Shown here: in pieces, positions 38,993-48,439 of the stretch | Position numbering within the stretch: position 1 is the stretch's first letter | Layout of the letters: every line of letters starts with the position of its first letter | Made by a program: the position numbers and the translations under genes | Assembly (NCBI RefSeq): GCF_900631945.1 | Contig: NZ_UZWE01000026.1 | Location: 124,001 to 188,000, forward strand | Origin: Paracoccus haematequi | GTDB lineage: Bacteria > Pseudomonadota > Alphaproteobacteria > Rhodobacterales > Rhodobacteraceae | Length of the DNA stretch: 64,000 nt | Reading direction: 5' to 3' | The notes under the pieces: model-generated | The model's input: only the letters and a program-made list of their open reading frames with translations | Databases searched by the model: none | Told to the model about the DNA's origin: nothing

Positions 38993-39119
38993 CGCCGCCG
39001 GCCCGGCGGGACCGCGACCTTGGTCGCATCAGCGGGCTTGCGTTGGCGCACAGCAGGCCTACAATCGTGAAAGAATGTTGCGGAGGGGAGACCGCGATAT
39101 CATCCGAGGAGGAATCACG
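38993..39119 (+). promoter_or_regulatory. Upstream region of the response-regulator gene
   Basis: 127 bases. A CCGCCGG-C-CCGGCGG hairpin directly follows the hydrolase stop and may end the pqq transcript. The remainder, ending in a strong GAGGAGGAATCACG ribosome site, presumably holds the promoter of the signalling genes. Confidence 0.4.
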
Positions 39120-39827
39120 ATGACAGCCGCAGCCATGCAGGCCCGTGCGCCGCAGACGCCACGGCAAAGCGCCGATCAGGTCCGGGAAATCCTGATCGTG
39201 GACGATCACCCGCTGATGTGCGATGCCCTGGCCTTGACCCTGAAGATCAGCTTCGGCCTGAAGAATGTGCGGACCGCCCGCAGCCTGGGCGCGGCCCTGG
39301 ACGGGATCAAGGCGCAGGGCGCGCCCGACGCGGTGATCCTGGACCTGAACCTGCCCGACGCGCGCGGGGCCGAGGGGATCGTCACCCTGCGCCGCCAGTT
39401 GCCCGACGTGCCGATCACCATGATCTCGGCCGACATGGACAGCGCCATGATATCGGCGGCGATGGCCGCAGGGGCGCAGGGCTATATCAGCAAGTCTCTG
39501 GGCCGCGAGGCCCTGGTCGACAGCCTGCGCCGCATGTGGGAGGGCGAGCATGTCACCCCCGAAGGCTATGCGCCCGACCAGGCCGATGCGGACGATGCGG
39601 CCAAGGCCGAACTGGCGCGCCGCTTCGCCACCCTGACGCCGCAGCAGATGAAGATCCTGCGGCTGATCTGCCAGGGCAAGGCGAACAAGGAGATCAGCTA
39701 TGACCTGTCCATCGCCGAGGCGACGGTGAAAACCCACATCACCGCCATCATGTCCAAGATCAACGCCCGCCGCCGCACCCAGGCGGTGCTGCTTGCCAAT
39801 ACGGTCCGCCTGTTCGAGGCGGGCTGA
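39120..39827 (+). CDS. NarL/LuxR-type response regulator (ErbR/AgmR-like)
   Basis: 235 residues. The receiver domain (about 22-140) has 'ILIVDDHPLMCDAL', phospho-Asp in 'VILDLNLPDARG' and 'GYISKSLG' (Lys switch). The C-terminal HTH is 'LTPQQMKILRLICQGKANKEISYDLSIAEATVKTHITAIMSKI'. Regulators of this kind control PQQ alcohol dehydrogenases in pseudomonads (ErbR/AgmR), and the position beside pqq genes supports that. It is translationally linked to the FIST gene by a TGATG overlap. Confidence 0.85.
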   Translation: MTAAAMQARAPQTPRQSADQVREILIVDDHPLMCDALALTLKISFGLKNVRTARSLGAALDGIKAQGAPDAVILDLNLPDARGAEGIVTLRRQLPDVPITMISADMDSAMISAAMAAGAQGYISKSLGREALVDSLRRMWEGEHVTPEGYAPDQADADDAAKAELARRFATLTPQQMKILRLICQGKANKEISYDLSIAEATVKTHITAIMSKINARRRTQAVLLANTVRLFEAG

Positions 39828-40996
39828 TGATGGATACCGGCCCGGCAGCGAAGGAGGGCGCCACCGGGCCGGTGGCCGTGCAGGCCGACCGCGGACAGGC
39901 CGATCACGGCCGGATCCTGCTGGACGGCCTGCGCGGAGCCAATCCGGGCCTGGTCCTGATCTTCGGCGCGCATGGTCCCGAACTGGCCGCGCTTGACGCG
40001 GCGCTGCGGGCGGGCCTGCCCGAGGGCTGCGTGATCGCGGGCTGTTCGTCCGCAGGCGAAATCGGGCCGTGCGGCTATGCCAGCGACAGCGTGGTCGCCA
40101 TCGGCTTTCCGGCGGCGCATTTCCGTGCCTCGGCCCTGGTGCTGCCCGATCTGGACGCCTTGCCGGTGTCGGACTGGATGGCGGCGCTGCGCCGGTTGCA
40201 GGCGGGCTTCGGTCCCGATCCGCAGCGGTCGCTGTTCGGGCTGCTGCTGGTCGACGGGCTGGCGGGCCAGGAAGACGCCCTGGTGGCCACCATCGACGCG
40301 GCGCTGCCCTCGGTTCCGACGCTGGGCGGATCGGCGGGCGACGGGCTGCTGTTCCGCCAGACCTGGCTGCTGGCCCAGGGCAAGGTCGTGACCAATGCCG
40401 CCGTCTTCCTGCTGGTCGAAACCGACCTGGCCGTCAGCGAGGTGACCTTCGCCCATTTCAGCCCCACCGACCGGCGCGTGGTCGTCACCGCCGCGATCCC
40501 CGAAAAGCGCCGCATCCTGGAACTGAACGCCGAACCGGCGGCCGAGGAATATGCCCGCCTGACCGGACTCGCCCCCGACGCCCTGACACCCACCGAATTC
40601 GCGCGCCATCCGCTGTTGCTGCGGATGGGCCGCCACCATCACGTCCGGGCGATCAGCGCGCAGACCGGCGACGGCGGGCTGTCGCTGATGTCGGCCATCG
40701 ACACCGGCACCGTCCTGACGCTGGGCCGGGCCGAGGACATGACCCAGGGTTTCGCCGAGGCGCTTGCCGCCCTGCCCCGCCCGCCGCTGATGGTTCTGGC
40801 CTTCGACTGCATCCTGCGCCGCCTGGCGGTCGAACGCGAGGGCCTGAGCGACCAGATGTCGGAACTGCTGGCGCGGTATCGCGTGGCGGGGTTCAACACC
40901 TATGGCGAACAGCACAGCGGGATGCATGTGAACCAGACCTTCGTGGGACTGGCCTTCATGCCCAACACGGATGCGGCACCGACCCATGCTGCGTGA
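39827..40996 (+). CDS. FIST-domain sensor protein (NosP-like)
   Basis: 389 residues, soluble, no signal peptide. The FIST N domain (about 30-225) includes 'GCSSAGEIGPCGYASDSVVAIGF' and 'LFGLLLVDGLAGQEDALVATIDAALPSVPTLGGSAGDGL'. The FIST_C domain (about 235-370) ends in 'YRVAGFNTYGEQHSGMHVNQTFVGLAF'. FIST proteins bind small ligands; NosP of Pseudomonas is a haem FIST protein that senses NO and inhibits its kinase. The same gene order here (regulator, FIST, hybrid kinase) suggests a NosP-type role. Haem binding is inference. Confidence 0.8.
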   Translation: MMDTGPAAKEGATGPVAVQADRGQADHGRILLDGLRGANPGLVLIFGAHGPELAALDAALRAGLPEGCVIAGCSSAGEIGPCGYASDSVVAIGFPAAHFRASALVLPDLDALPVSDWMAALRRLQAGFGPDPQRSLFGLLLVDGLAGQEDALVATIDAALPSVPTLGGSAGDGLLFRQTWLLAQGKVVTNAAVFLLVETDLAVSEVTFAHFSPTDRRVVVTAAIPEKRRILELNAEPAAEEYARLTGLAPDALTPTEFARHPLLLRMGRHHHVRAISAQTGDGGLSLMSAIDTGTVLTLGRAEDMTQGFAEALAALPRPPLMVLAFDCILRRLAVEREGLSDQMSELLARYRVAGFNTYGEQHSGMHVNQTFVGLAFMPNTDAAPTHAA

Positions 40997-42308
40997 CGAC
41001 GACGGTCCCGAACGCCGGGTCGAAAAGCTGGCCCGCATCAACCAGGTGCTGATCGACCGCATCGACCGGCTGGAGGAATCGCGCGGCTCGGCCTGGTCGA
41101 TGTTCCAGGCCGCCGTCGCCCTGGAACAAGAGGTGATGGCCCGCACCCGCGACCTGGAACGCGCCCTGGCCGACCTGTCGCAACGCAACCGCGAACTGGC
41201 CGTCGCCCGCGCCTCGGCCGAAGAAGCCAATCGATCCAAGACCCGCTTCCTGCGCGCGGCCAGCCACGACCTGCTCCAACCCCTGTCGGCGGCGCGGCTG
41301 TTTTTGTCGATGCTGGCCGATACGCCGATGACCGAACATCAGGCGGAACTGACCGACCGGCTGTCGGGGGCCTTCGAATCGGTGGAACAGCTGATGCACG
41401 CGGTCTTGGACATCTCTCGGCTGGACAGCCAGCGGATCGAATTCCACCGCCAGCCGGTGCCCTTGGGCGATCTGTTCCGCAAGCTGGCCATAGAATACGC
41501 CCCCCTGGCCGAGGCGAAGGGGCTGCGGCTGTCCTTCGTGCCCACCGATGCGGTGGTCGAAAGCGACCCGGTCTTCCTGCGGCGGATCGCGCAGAACCTG
41601 GTGTCGAACGCGATCAAGTATACCAACCGGGGCGGCGTGGTGGTGGGCGCGCGCAAGCGCGGGCCGCTGGCTTGGCTGTGCGTCTATGACACGGGGGTGG
41701 GCATCCCGGCCGTGGACCGGAACCGGATCTTCGACGAATTCCAGCGGCTTGGCAACGACAACCGGACACCCGGAATGGGCTTGGGCCTGTCCATCGTGCG
41801 CCGCGCCTGCGCCAAGCTGGACCACCCGATCCGCCTGGATTCCGAAGCGATGCGCGGCACGGTCTTTCGCGTCGGCCTGCCCCTGGTCCAGCGTCAGGAC
41901 CGCAGCGGCCCGGACCGGCCCGCCCGCGCCACCCTGCCCCTGCGCGGCCGGGTCGCCCTGGTGGTGGAAAACGACCAGGGGATGCGGCGCGGATACGAGA
42001 TGATCCTGCGCGACCGGCTGGGCATGGTGGCCCGCATCGCCGGCGGCACGGCCGAGGCCCTGGCGACCATGGGCGACGACCCGCCCGACGTGATCCTGGC
42101 CGACTACAACCTGGAAAACGGCGATACCGGCGTCCAGGCCATCGCCGCCCTGCGCCGATCGGCGGGCCAGGCGATCCCCGCCGTGATGATCACCGCCCAT
42201 CGCGACCCGCAGATCGCCCGCAACTGCGCCGCCATGCAGGTGCATCTGATGGAAAAGCCCGTGCGCCCCTCGGAACTGGCCGAGATGCTGGGCGGCATCC
42301 TGGCATGA
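40986..42308 (+). CDS. Hybrid histidine kinase (NahK/ErcS-like), soluble
   Basis: About 440 residues. An N-terminal coiled coil (about 10-95) leads to HisKA with 'LRAASHDLLQPLSAARLFLS' (phospho-His). The ATPase motifs are N 'NLVSNAIKYTNRGG', G1 'YDTGVGIP' and G2 'GMGLGLSIV'. A C-terminal receiver has phospho-Asp in 'DVILADYNLENGD'. There is no TM or PAS domain, so a partner must supply the signal, most likely the FIST protein. An alternative ATG at 40971 is in frame. Both starts lie inside the FIST gene. Confidence 0.88.
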   Translation: MLRDDDGPERRVEKLARINQVLIDRIDRLEESRGSAWSMFQAAVALEQEVMARTRDLERALADLSQRNRELAVARASAEEANRSKTRFLRAASHDLLQPLSAARLFLSMLADTPMTEHQAELTDRLSGAFESVEQLMHAVLDISRLDSQRIEFHRQPVPLGDLFRKLAIEYAPLAEAKGLRLSFVPTDAVVESDPVFLRRIAQNLVSNAIKYTNRGGVVVGARKRGPLAWLCVYDTGVGIPAVDRNRIFDEFQRLGNDNRTPGMGLGLSIVRRACAKLDHPIRLDSEAMRGTVFRVGLPLVQRQDRSGPDRPARATLPLRGRVALVVENDQGMRRGYEMILRDRLGMVARIAGGTAEALATMGDDPPDVILADYNLENGDTGVQAIAALRRSAGQAIPAVMITAHRDPQIARNCAAMQVHLMEKPVRPSELAEMLGGILA

Positions 42309-42396
42309 TCTGCGACCAAAGGCCGAGGGCGCGCGCGGTGGGGCTTGCCCTTCGCCGCGGGGGGCGCAAACTGCCCCGGCATTGGGGAGGGTTAGC

Positions 42397-43014
42397 ATGA
42401 AACGAGCCATTGCCGCGGCCTTGTGGCTGGGGCTGTCGGTCCTGTCGCCGGGCATTGCCCCTGCGGGCGAAGCAGGCGACGCCGTCTTTGCCGAACGCGG
42501 CCCCTGGTCCATCGAGGGGCGCGACCTGCACTGGTCCCTGCATGTCGAGGGGCCGCAGGCTCCGGGCTTTGTGCCGGTCCGGGACGGCAGCCTGACGCTG
42601 ACCCAGGTGATCGACCCCACCGACAGCCAGCCGGTGCTGCAACTGGTCCAGCAGACCGATTCGCGGACTCGGCGGATCGGGCCGTTCCCGATCTCGGCCG
42701 GGGATCCGGTGCTGACCTTCTTTCTGGAACAGGTTACCCGCGACATGGCGACCCTGACCGGGGGCAGCCCGTTCTATATCCGCAACCGCATCAAGGAGGC
42801 GCTGTTCCAAGGTGGCAGGATCGCCGCGCAAAAGGGCGGGTCGGTCGCCAGCTTCCAGCCTTTCGCGGACGATCCGAACGCGAACCGGATGAAGGGGTTC
42901 GAGACGCTGACCCTGACCTTCCTGTTGGGCGATCCGTCCCAGCCGATCCGCGAACTGCGCGCCGAAACGGCCGGGGCGCAGCCCGGCTATGTCCAGCGGA
43001 TGGCGCTGCAATGA
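42397..43014 (+). CDS. Exported protein of unknown function
   Basis: 205 residues. A signal peptide of about 28 residues ends near 'PAGEA'. The mature part is a beta-rich domain ('WSIEGRDLHWSLHVEGPQ', 'DGSLTLTQVIDP') followed by a helical segment, and contains no Cys. I do not recognise the family. GGGGAGGG precedes the ATG at 42397. Its stop overlaps the start of the next exported protein (ATGA), so the pair is co-produced. Being directly downstream of the PQQ-linked kinase suggests a periplasmic partner of quinoprotein metabolism. Confidence 0.7.
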   Translation: MKRAIAAALWLGLSVLSPGIAPAGEAGDAVFAERGPWSIEGRDLHWSLHVEGPQAPGFVPVRDGSLTLTQVIDPTDSQPVLQLVQQTDSRTRRIGPFPISAGDPVLTFFLEQVTRDMATLTGGSPFYIRNRIKEALFQGGRIAAQKGGSVASFQPFADDPNANRMKGFETLTLTFLLGDPSQPIRELRAETAGAQPGYVQRMALQ

Positions 43015-43349
43015 TCGCCCGGCTGGCCTTGCTGGCCCTGGCGACGGGCGCGGCGCCCGCCTGGGCGCAGGCGGTGAACGATTATCCGACCAATGCGCGG
43101 ACGGAATACGTCTTTGCCTGCATGGCGACGAACGGCCAGACCCGCGACATGCTGGACCGCTGTTCCTGCGCCATCGACCAGATCGCCGAGGTGTTGCCCT
43201 ATGACGATTACGTCAGCGCCGAAACGGTGTTGCGGATGCAGCAGACGACCGGCGAACGATCCGGCATGTTCCGGGGAATGCCGCAGATGACCGAGATCAT
43301 CGCCCATCTGAAACGCGCCGAGGCCGAGGCCGAGATTTTGTGTTTCTGA
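43011..43349 (+). CDS. Small exported Cys-containing protein of unknown function
   Basis: 112 residues with a signal peptide (about 1-20, ending AWA-QAV). The mature part is about 92 residues and helical. It contains four Cys: 'VFACMATNGQ', 'DRCSCAIDQIAEVL' and a C-terminal 'EILCF', enough for two disulfides. No c-type haem motif CxxCH is present. I do not recognise the family. Coupled to the preceding exported protein by ATGA; together they end the rightward block and converge on ubiB. Confidence 0.7.
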   Translation: MIARLALLALATGAAPAWAQAVNDYPTNARTEYVFACMATNGQTRDMLDRCSCAIDQIAEVLPYDDYVSAETVLRMQQTTGERSGMFRGMPQMTEIIAHLKRAEAEAEILCF

Positions 43350-43401
43350 GCGGCGAAAGGTCCGTCAGTCCAATGCACGCCCATGACCCGGCTGGACCGC
43401 G

Positions 43402-44940
43402 CTAGACCAGCACCATCCCGATCGCTGCCCCCGCGCCAAGCGCCAGCGCCACCGCCAGCCAGACCGGCGCGCCGCGGCGAATCACGACCGGCTGGATACG
43501 GCGCGCATCCTCGGGATGGGCGCGTTCCCACAGCGCCTGTTCGACCATGCGCGGCAGCAGCGGGCCATAGCGCCCCACGGTCTGCGCCACGCGCGCCATG
43601 TCGCCCGCCAGCGCACTGGGTCCGATGTTCGACTTGATGTAATCCGACACCACCGGCTTGGCCGCGTCCCAGATGTTCAGCTGCGGATCGACCGACCGGG
43701 CCACGCCTTCGACCACGACCATGGTGCGTTGCAGCAGGATCAGCTGCGTCTGGGTCTGCATCCCGAAGCGTTCCGTCACCTCGAACAGATAGGCCAGCAG
43801 GTTCGCCATGGAAATCCGGCTGGCATTGGCGCCGAAGATCGGCTCGCCCACGGCGCGCAGGGCGCGGGCGAATTGCGCCTCGTCGCGGTCGCGGGGGACA
43901 TAGCCCGCCTCGAAATGGACGCGGGCGACGCGGCGGTAATCGCGCTGGATGAAGCCGTAGAGGATCTCGGCATAGATGCGGCGGGTGTATTCGTCGATCT
44001 CGCCCATGATGCCGAAGTCATAGGCCAGCACGTCGCCATTCGCCGCGACCTTCAGGTTGCCGTGATGCATGTCGGCATGAAAGAACCCGTCGCGCAGGGC
44101 GTGCTGCAAAAACAGCTGGATCACCCGCGTGGCGATGCGGCTGACATCATGGCCCGCCGCCAGCAGCGCGGCGCGGTCGCCCATCGGCAGGCCCTCGGCC
44201 CAATCCGAGGTCAGGACGCGGCGCGAGGACAGATCCCAATGCGGACGGGGAACGGCAAAGCCCGGATCGTCCTTGGTGTTTTCGGCGAATTCCGACGCGT
44301 TCGCCGCCTCCAGCCGCATGTCCTGTTCGGCGGTGACCGTGGCTTCGAAATGGGCCACCACGTCGCGCGGGCGCAAGCGGCGGCTGCCGGGGGACAGGAA
44401 CTCGATGATCCCGGCGGCGAAATGGAACGCGTCGATGTCGCGGCGGAAGGCCCCCGCGATTCCGGGGCGCAGCACCTTGACCGCGACCTCGCGCCCCGTC
44501 TCGCGCACGCGGGCGCGGTGGACCTGGGCGATCGAGGCCGCCGCCACGGGTTCCGAGAATTCGGAAAACAGCAGATCGACCGGCTGGCGCAGGTCGGTCT
44601 GGATGATCTCTTTCGCCTGTTCGGTCGGAAAGGGCGGCAGGCGGTCCTGCAACATCCGCAACTGGTCGGCCATCTGCACGCCGACCACATCCGCGCGGGT
44701 CGAGAGGATCTGGCCGAACTTGATATAGGCCGGGCCAAGCGCGGTGATCGCCCGCGTGATCGGCGGCAGGGCCGGGTCGCCCTTGTAGCCCAGCCAGCGG
44801 AACGGCCAGCCCAGGATCCGCGCGGCGACGCGCAGCCGGGGCGGCGCCTCCATCGCGTCCAGGACCGCGCCCATGGCGCCGGTGCGCTCGAAGGTGGCGC
44901 CGGTGCGGATCAGGCGCAGAAGGTTGTGCGGTCCCCTCAA
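43402..44940 (-). CDS. ubiB: Ubiquinone biosynthesis kinase-like protein UbiB
   Basis: 512 residues. The ABC1/ADCK signature '[20 protein letters not shown]' (KxGQ) is followed by the kinase-like core '[11 protein letters not shown]' (Lys), '[10 protein letters not shown]' and 'YDFGIMG' (DFG). A hydrophobic C-terminal anchor ends '[11 protein letters not shown]'. It is an ATPase supporting coenzyme Q synthesis at the membrane. The start is TTG at 44938-44940, overlapping the ubiE stop (TTGA); the N-terminus matches the family only with this start. Confidence 0.92.
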   Translation of the reverse strand: MRGPHNLLRLIRTGATFERTGAMGAVLDAMEAPPRLRVAARILGWPFRWLGYKGDPALPPITRAITALGPAYIKFGQILSTRADVVGVQMADQLRMLQDRLPPFPTEQAKEIIQTDLRQPVDLLFSEFSEPVAAASIAQVHRARVRETGREVAVKVLRPGIAGAFRRDIDAFHFAAGIIEFLSPGSRRLRPRDVVAHFEATVTAEQDMRLEAANASEFAENTKDDPGFAVPRPHWDLSSRRVLTSDWAEGLPMGDRAALLAAGHDVSRIATRVIQLFLQHALRDGFFHADMHHGNLKVAANGDVLAYDFGIMGEIDEYTRRIYAEILYGFIQRDYRRVARVHFEAGYVPRDRDEAQFARALRAVGEPIFGANASRISMANLLAYLFEVTERFGMQTQTQLILLQRTMVVVEGVARSVDPQLNIWDAAKPVVSDYIKSNIGPSALAGDMARVAQTVGRYGPLLPRMVEQALWERAHPEDARRIQPVVIRRGAPVWLAVALALGAGAAIGMVLV

Positions 44941-45683
44941 AGCTTCCAGCCCGAATGCAGGGCGGCGATGCCCATCGACAGGTTGCGATAGTGCACACGG
45001 TCGAAACCGGCGGCGCGGATCAGATCGGCGAAGGCGTCCTGGTCGGGGAACTTGCGGATCGATTCGACCAGATACTGATAGCTGTCGCGATCGCCCGTCA
45101 CCGCCTGCCCCATCGCCGGAATGACGTTGAAGGAATAGCGGTCATAGGCCCATTGCATCGCGGGCACCGGGATCCGGCTGAATTCCAGCACCATCAGCCG
45201 CCCGCCGGGGCGCAGGACGCGATAGGCCTCGGCCAGGGCGTCGGGGATGCGGGTGACGTTGCGGATGCCGAAGCTGATCGTATAGCGGTCGAAGCTGTTG
45301 TCGGCAAAGGGCAGCGCCATCGCATCGCCCGTGACCCAGGACAGCCGGTCGGATTTCTCGACCGCGTCGGCGCGCTTGCGCCCCTCGACCAGCATGGATT
45401 CGGTCATGTCGCAGACGGTGACGCGGGCGCCCGGCGCACGGTCCAGAAAGCGGAAGGCGATGTCGCCCGTGCCGCCCGCCACGTCCAGCAGATGCTGGCC
45501 GTCGCGCGGCGCCAGCCAGTCCATCATCGCGTTCTTCCAGACCCGGTGGATGCCCGCGCTCATCAGGTCGTTCATCAGGTCGTAACGGGACGCGACGCTG
45601 GAAAAGACCCCGTGGACCATCCCGGCCTTGGCATCCTCGTCCACGGTCTGGAAACCGAAATGGGTCTGCTTCTTGTCGCTCAT
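44937..45683 (-). CDS. ubiE: Ubiquinone/menaquinone C-methyltransferase UbiE
   Basis: 248 residues. '[44 protein letters not shown]' is the classic start. The SAM loop is '[16 protein letters not shown]', and '[31 protein letters not shown]' is also diagnostic. It methylates the quinone ring. Start 45683 is used; an ATG at 45707 would add 8 residues and has no ribosome site. Divergent from mutM with 75 bases between, as in many alphaproteobacteria. Confidence 0.93.
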   Translation of the reverse strand: MSDKKQTHFGFQTVDEDAKAGMVHGVFSSVASRYDLMNDLMSAGIHRVWKNAMMDWLAPRDGQHLLDVAGGTGDIAFRFLDRAPGARVTVCDMTESMLVEGRKRADAVEKSDRLSWVTGDAMALPFADNSFDRYTISFGIRNVTRIPDALAEAYRVLRPGGRLMVLEFSRIPVPAMQWAYDRYSFNVIPAMGQAVTGDRDSYQYLVESIRKFPDQDAFADLIRAAGFDRVHYRNLSMGIAALHSGWKL

Positions 45684-45758
45684 CCGCTTGCCGATCCGCT
45701 GTTTCATCGCCAGATAGATCCGACGCGCCTGCGGCACAATGGATCGAAAGGACCGGGA

Positions 45759-46604
45759 TTGCCAGAACTGCCCGAAGTCGAAACCGTCCGCCGCGGCCTG
45801 TTGCCGCATCTGGAAGGACAACGCATCGCGCGGGCCGAGGTTCGCCGCCCCGACCTGCGCTGGCCTCTGCCGGTCGATCTGGTGCAGGTGCTGACCGGGG
45901 CCATGGTGACGGCGCTGCGGCGGCGGTCGAAATACCTGCTGGCGGACCTAGACCGGGGCGGCACGCTGCTGATGCATCTGGGGATGTCGGGGCGGATGCT
46001 GGTCCAGGACGCATCCCTGGGCGATTTCCACCGCGACCCGGCGATCCTGCCGCGCCATGACCACGTGGTGCTGACGACCGAGGCAGGCAGCACGATCACC
46101 TTCAACGACGCCCGCCGCTTCGGCATGGTGGATCTGATCCGCGAGGGGTCGGCGCATCCGCTGCTGGACCATCTGGGGCCCGAGCCCTTCGACGGCGCCT
46201 TTACCCCGGCCTATCTGGCTGCGGCCTTCGCGGGCCGCCGGGTGCCGGTAAAGCAGGCGCTGCTGGATCAGCGGATCGTCGCGGGCCTGGGCAACATCTA
46301 TGTGTCCGAGGCGCTGCACCGCGCGGGCATCGACCCGCGCCGGGCGGCGGGGCGGATCGGGGCCGCGCGCATCGCCGCATTGGTCGGCCATATCCGCGAC
46401 GTGCTGACCGATGCCATCGCGGCGGGCGGATCCAGTCTGCGCGACCACCGTCAGGCCAGCGGGGAACTGGGCTATTTCCAGCACAGCTTCCGCGTCTATG
46501 ACCGCGAGGGCGCGCCCTGCCCCATGCCCGGCTGTTCGGGCAGCATCCGCCGGATCGTGCAGGGCGGACGGTCCAGTTTCTTCTGCCCTGCCTGCCAGCG
46601 TTAG
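45759..46604 (+). CDS. mutM: Formamidopyrimidine-DNA glycosylase MutM
   Basis: 281 residues. The N-terminus must be Pro-Glu after removal of Met ('[13 protein letters not shown]'); the only start giving this is TTG at 45759, preceded by AAAGGACCGGGA. Other marks are '[10 protein letters not shown]' (Lys), 'LGMSGRML', '[16 protein letters not shown]' and the zinc finger '[27 protein letters not shown]'. It removes 8-oxoguanine and other oxidised purines. Confidence 0.95.
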   Translation: MPELPEVETVRRGLLPHLEGQRIARAEVRRPDLRWPLPVDLVQVLTGAMVTALRRRSKYLLADLDRGGTLLMHLGMSGRMLVQDASLGDFHRDPAILPRHDHVVLTTEAGSTITFNDARRFGMVDLIREGSAHPLLDHLGPEPFDGAFTPAYLAAAFAGRRVPVKQALLDQRIVAGLGNIYVSEALHRAGIDPRRAAGRIGAARIAALVGHIRDVLTDAIAAGGSSLRDHRQASGELGYFQHSFRVYDREGAPCPMPGCSGSIRRIVQGGRSSFFCPACQR

Positions 46605-46609
46605 GCTGC

Positions 46610-46637
46610 TTGGCTTTCCGCCCGCGCTTTTGATAGG
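46610..46637 (+). promoter_or_regulatory. Candidate promoter of the enoyl-CoA hydratase gene
   Basis: TTGGCT (46610-46615), a 16-base spacer, then GATAGG (46632-46637), 34 bases upstream of the ATG. The -35 box is good and the -10 box partial. Confidence 0.4.
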
Positions 46638-46671
46638 GTCCGCCACGAACCTTTTGCAACCGGGACGCACC

Positions 46672-47448
46672 ATGGCCTATGACACCATCATCGTCGAGAT
46701 CGAGGGCAGCGTCGCCCTGATCCGGCTGAACCGCCCCGAGGCGCTGAACGCGCTGAACACCGCGCTGATCACCGAACTGGGCCAGGCCCTGGCGGAAGCC
46801 GACCGCAATGACAAGATCCGCTGCGTCGTTCTGACCGGCAGCGAAAAGGCCTTCGCCGCCGGGGCCGACATCAAGGAGATGTCCACCAAGACCTTCGTGG
46901 ACGCCTATGACGAGGATCTGTTCGGCGCCAGGATCGACGCGATCACCCGCATCCGCAAGCCGATCATCGCCGCCGTTTCGGGCTATGCCCTGGGCGGGGG
47001 ATGCGAACTGGCGATGATCTGCGACTTCATCATCGCCGCCGACACCGCGAAGTTCGGCCAGCCGGAAATCAACCTGGGCGTCATCGCGGGCATCGGCGGC
47101 ACCCAGCGGCTGACCCGATTCGTGGGCAAGTCCAAGGCCATGGACATGCACCTGACCGGCCGCTTCATGGACGCGGCCGAGGCGGAACGGTCGGGCCTGG
47201 TCAGCCGCGTGGTCCCCGCCGCCAAGCTGATCCCCGAGGCGATGGCCGCCGCCCGCAAGATCGCCGAGAAATCCCAGGTCTCGGTCAAGGCCGCGAAAGA
47301 GGCCGTCAACCGCGCCTACGAGACCACCATGGCCGAGGGCATCCTGTTCGAGCGGCGCAATTTCCAGGCGCTGTTCTCGACCGAGGATCAGAAGGAAGGC
47401 ATGGCCGCCTTCCTGGAAAAGCGCGAGCCGCAATTCCGCGACCGCTGA
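46672..47448 (+). CDS. Enoyl-CoA hydratase
   Basis: 258 residues, crotonase fold. The oxyanion-hole segments '[12 protein letters not shown]' and '[15 protein letters not shown]' and both catalytic Glu residues ('GGGCE' and '[13 protein letters not shown]') are intact, so it should hydrate 2-enoyl-CoA esters in beta-oxidation. Ends 'KREPQFRDR', as short-chain hydratases do. The ATG at 46672 follows GGGACGCACC. It appears monocistronic between mutM and rpsT. Confidence 0.92.
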   Translation: MAYDTIIVEIEGSVALIRLNRPEALNALNTALITELGQALAEADRNDKIRCVVLTGSEKAFAAGADIKEMSTKTFVDAYDEDLFGARIDAITRIRKPIIAAVSGYALGGGCELAMICDFIIAADTAKFGQPEINLGVIAGIGGTQRLTRFVGKSKAMDMHLTGRFMDAAEAERSGLVSRVVPAAKLIPEAMAAARKIAEKSQVSVKAAKEAVNRAYETTMAEGILFERRNFQALFSTEDQKEGMAAFLEKREPQFRDR

Positions 47449-47530
47449 TTTTTCGGCTTTCCTTTGCGGGCCATTTGCCCTATAGGCCCCGGCTTACATG
47501 CGCGTGGGCCCGCTTAGGCAAGAATCATGA

Positions 47531-47550
47531 CCGCTTTCCCCGGAAGGCGG
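47531..47550 (+). promoter_or_regulatory. Leader hairpin upstream of rpsT
   Basis: CCGCTTTCC-CC-GGAAGGCGG forms a 9-bp stem with one G-U pair, 60 bases before the rpsT start. It could be part of the rpsT 5' leader or the 3' end of the hydratase transcript. The rest of the 161-base gap shows no clear promoter; TATAGG at 47481 is a possible -10. Confidence 0.35.
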
Positions 47551-47609
47551 CGTCTTGGGTCTTTTGCGCAACCGAAACGCTGAAGACCTGAACAGGAAGA
47601 ACAAGACCC

Positions 47610-47879
47610 ATGGCCAACTCGCCCCAGTCCAAGAAACGCGCCCGCCAGATCGAGCGTCGCACCGACGTGAACAAGGCCCGCCGTTCGCGCATCCGCACCT
47701 ATCTGCGCAAGGTCGAAGAGGCCATCGCCTCGGGCAATGCCGACGAGGCCAAGGCGGCCCTTCAGGCGGCCCAGCCCGAACTGATGCGCGGCGTCACCAA
47801 GGGCGTCGTCCACAAGAATACTGCGTCGCGGAAAATCTCGCGCCTGGCATCGCGCGTGAAGGCCCTGTCGGCGGCCTGA
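47610..47879 (+). CDS. rpsT: 30S ribosomal protein S20
   Basis: 89 residues, very basic: '[43 protein letters not shown]' and '[23 protein letters not shown]'. It binds 16S rRNA. An ACAGGAAGAACAAG ribosome site precedes the ATG. rpsT next to dnaA is a conserved alphaproteobacterial arrangement. Confidence 0.97.
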   Translation: MANSPQSKKRARQIERRTDVNKARRSRIRTYLRKVEEAIASGNADEAKAALQAAQPELMRGVTKGVVHKNTASRKISRLASRVKALSAA

Positions 47880-48439
47880 TTCTCGCGCCGTCCGCGGCGC
47901 TGATTGCCTTGAAATCGCGGTCCCGCGGGACCCGGAAACCCGGTCGGGTGCGGTTGCGAAACCGCGCCCGATTTCCATTTCTGCGCCTGCGAATGTTGCA
48001 AAAATGCCCACATATCAAGGCGTTCAGGATTCTTTCCTTTCGAGTCAAGGGGCTCGCAGATTCGATTTGGCAAAGCCCCTGTCAAGCACATAGTTCGGTT
48101 GCAGCAGGCCGCGCGCCATTGCTAACGTCATGGGGCGATTCACGTCGCTGTGTTGGGGGACGGGCCGGTTTCCCGACGATCCTGAAGGGTCGCGGGCATC
48201 GGTCGGGCCAGAAGGCTTCAGGCGCCTTCAAGCCCTCGGGTTGTTCTTGCAGACGGCTGCCACCGGCTGTGCGGAACCCCGTGTCTTGGATTGAACCTCG
48301 GGCGAAAGCCTCGTCATGCGACCCGTTCGGGGCCGCAGGGTGGGGTGTTGCCGCAGTTCGGTCCGTCCGGCCCGCGTCGGGGATCCTGTTTCGCCGGAAG
48401 GTCCGGCGAAGGCTGGGGACAGGAAAGATAGGGCAGACC
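47880..48439 (+). promoter_or_regulatory. 560-base dnaA upstream region with four GANTC sites
   Basis: No gene is apparent. GANTC, the CcrM methylation sequence of alphaproteobacteria, occurs four times in 114 bases (48028, 48042, 48059, 48137), in the only AT-richer part of the gap. No TTATNCACA DnaA box or AT-rich unwinding region was seen, so it is not an obvious origin. The second half (48150-48439) is GC-rich and probably a long dnaA leader, with a CGCCGGAAGGTCCGGCG-type hairpin shortly before the start. Confidence 0.6.

Noticed and set aside
43350-43401. Terminator between the small exported protein and ubiB
   Set aside because: No convincing stem with a T-run in the 52-base convergent gap.
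47880-48439. Replication origin next to dnaA
   Set aside because: No TTATNCACA-like boxes or AT-rich unwinding element; alphaproteobacterial origins usually lie elsewhere.
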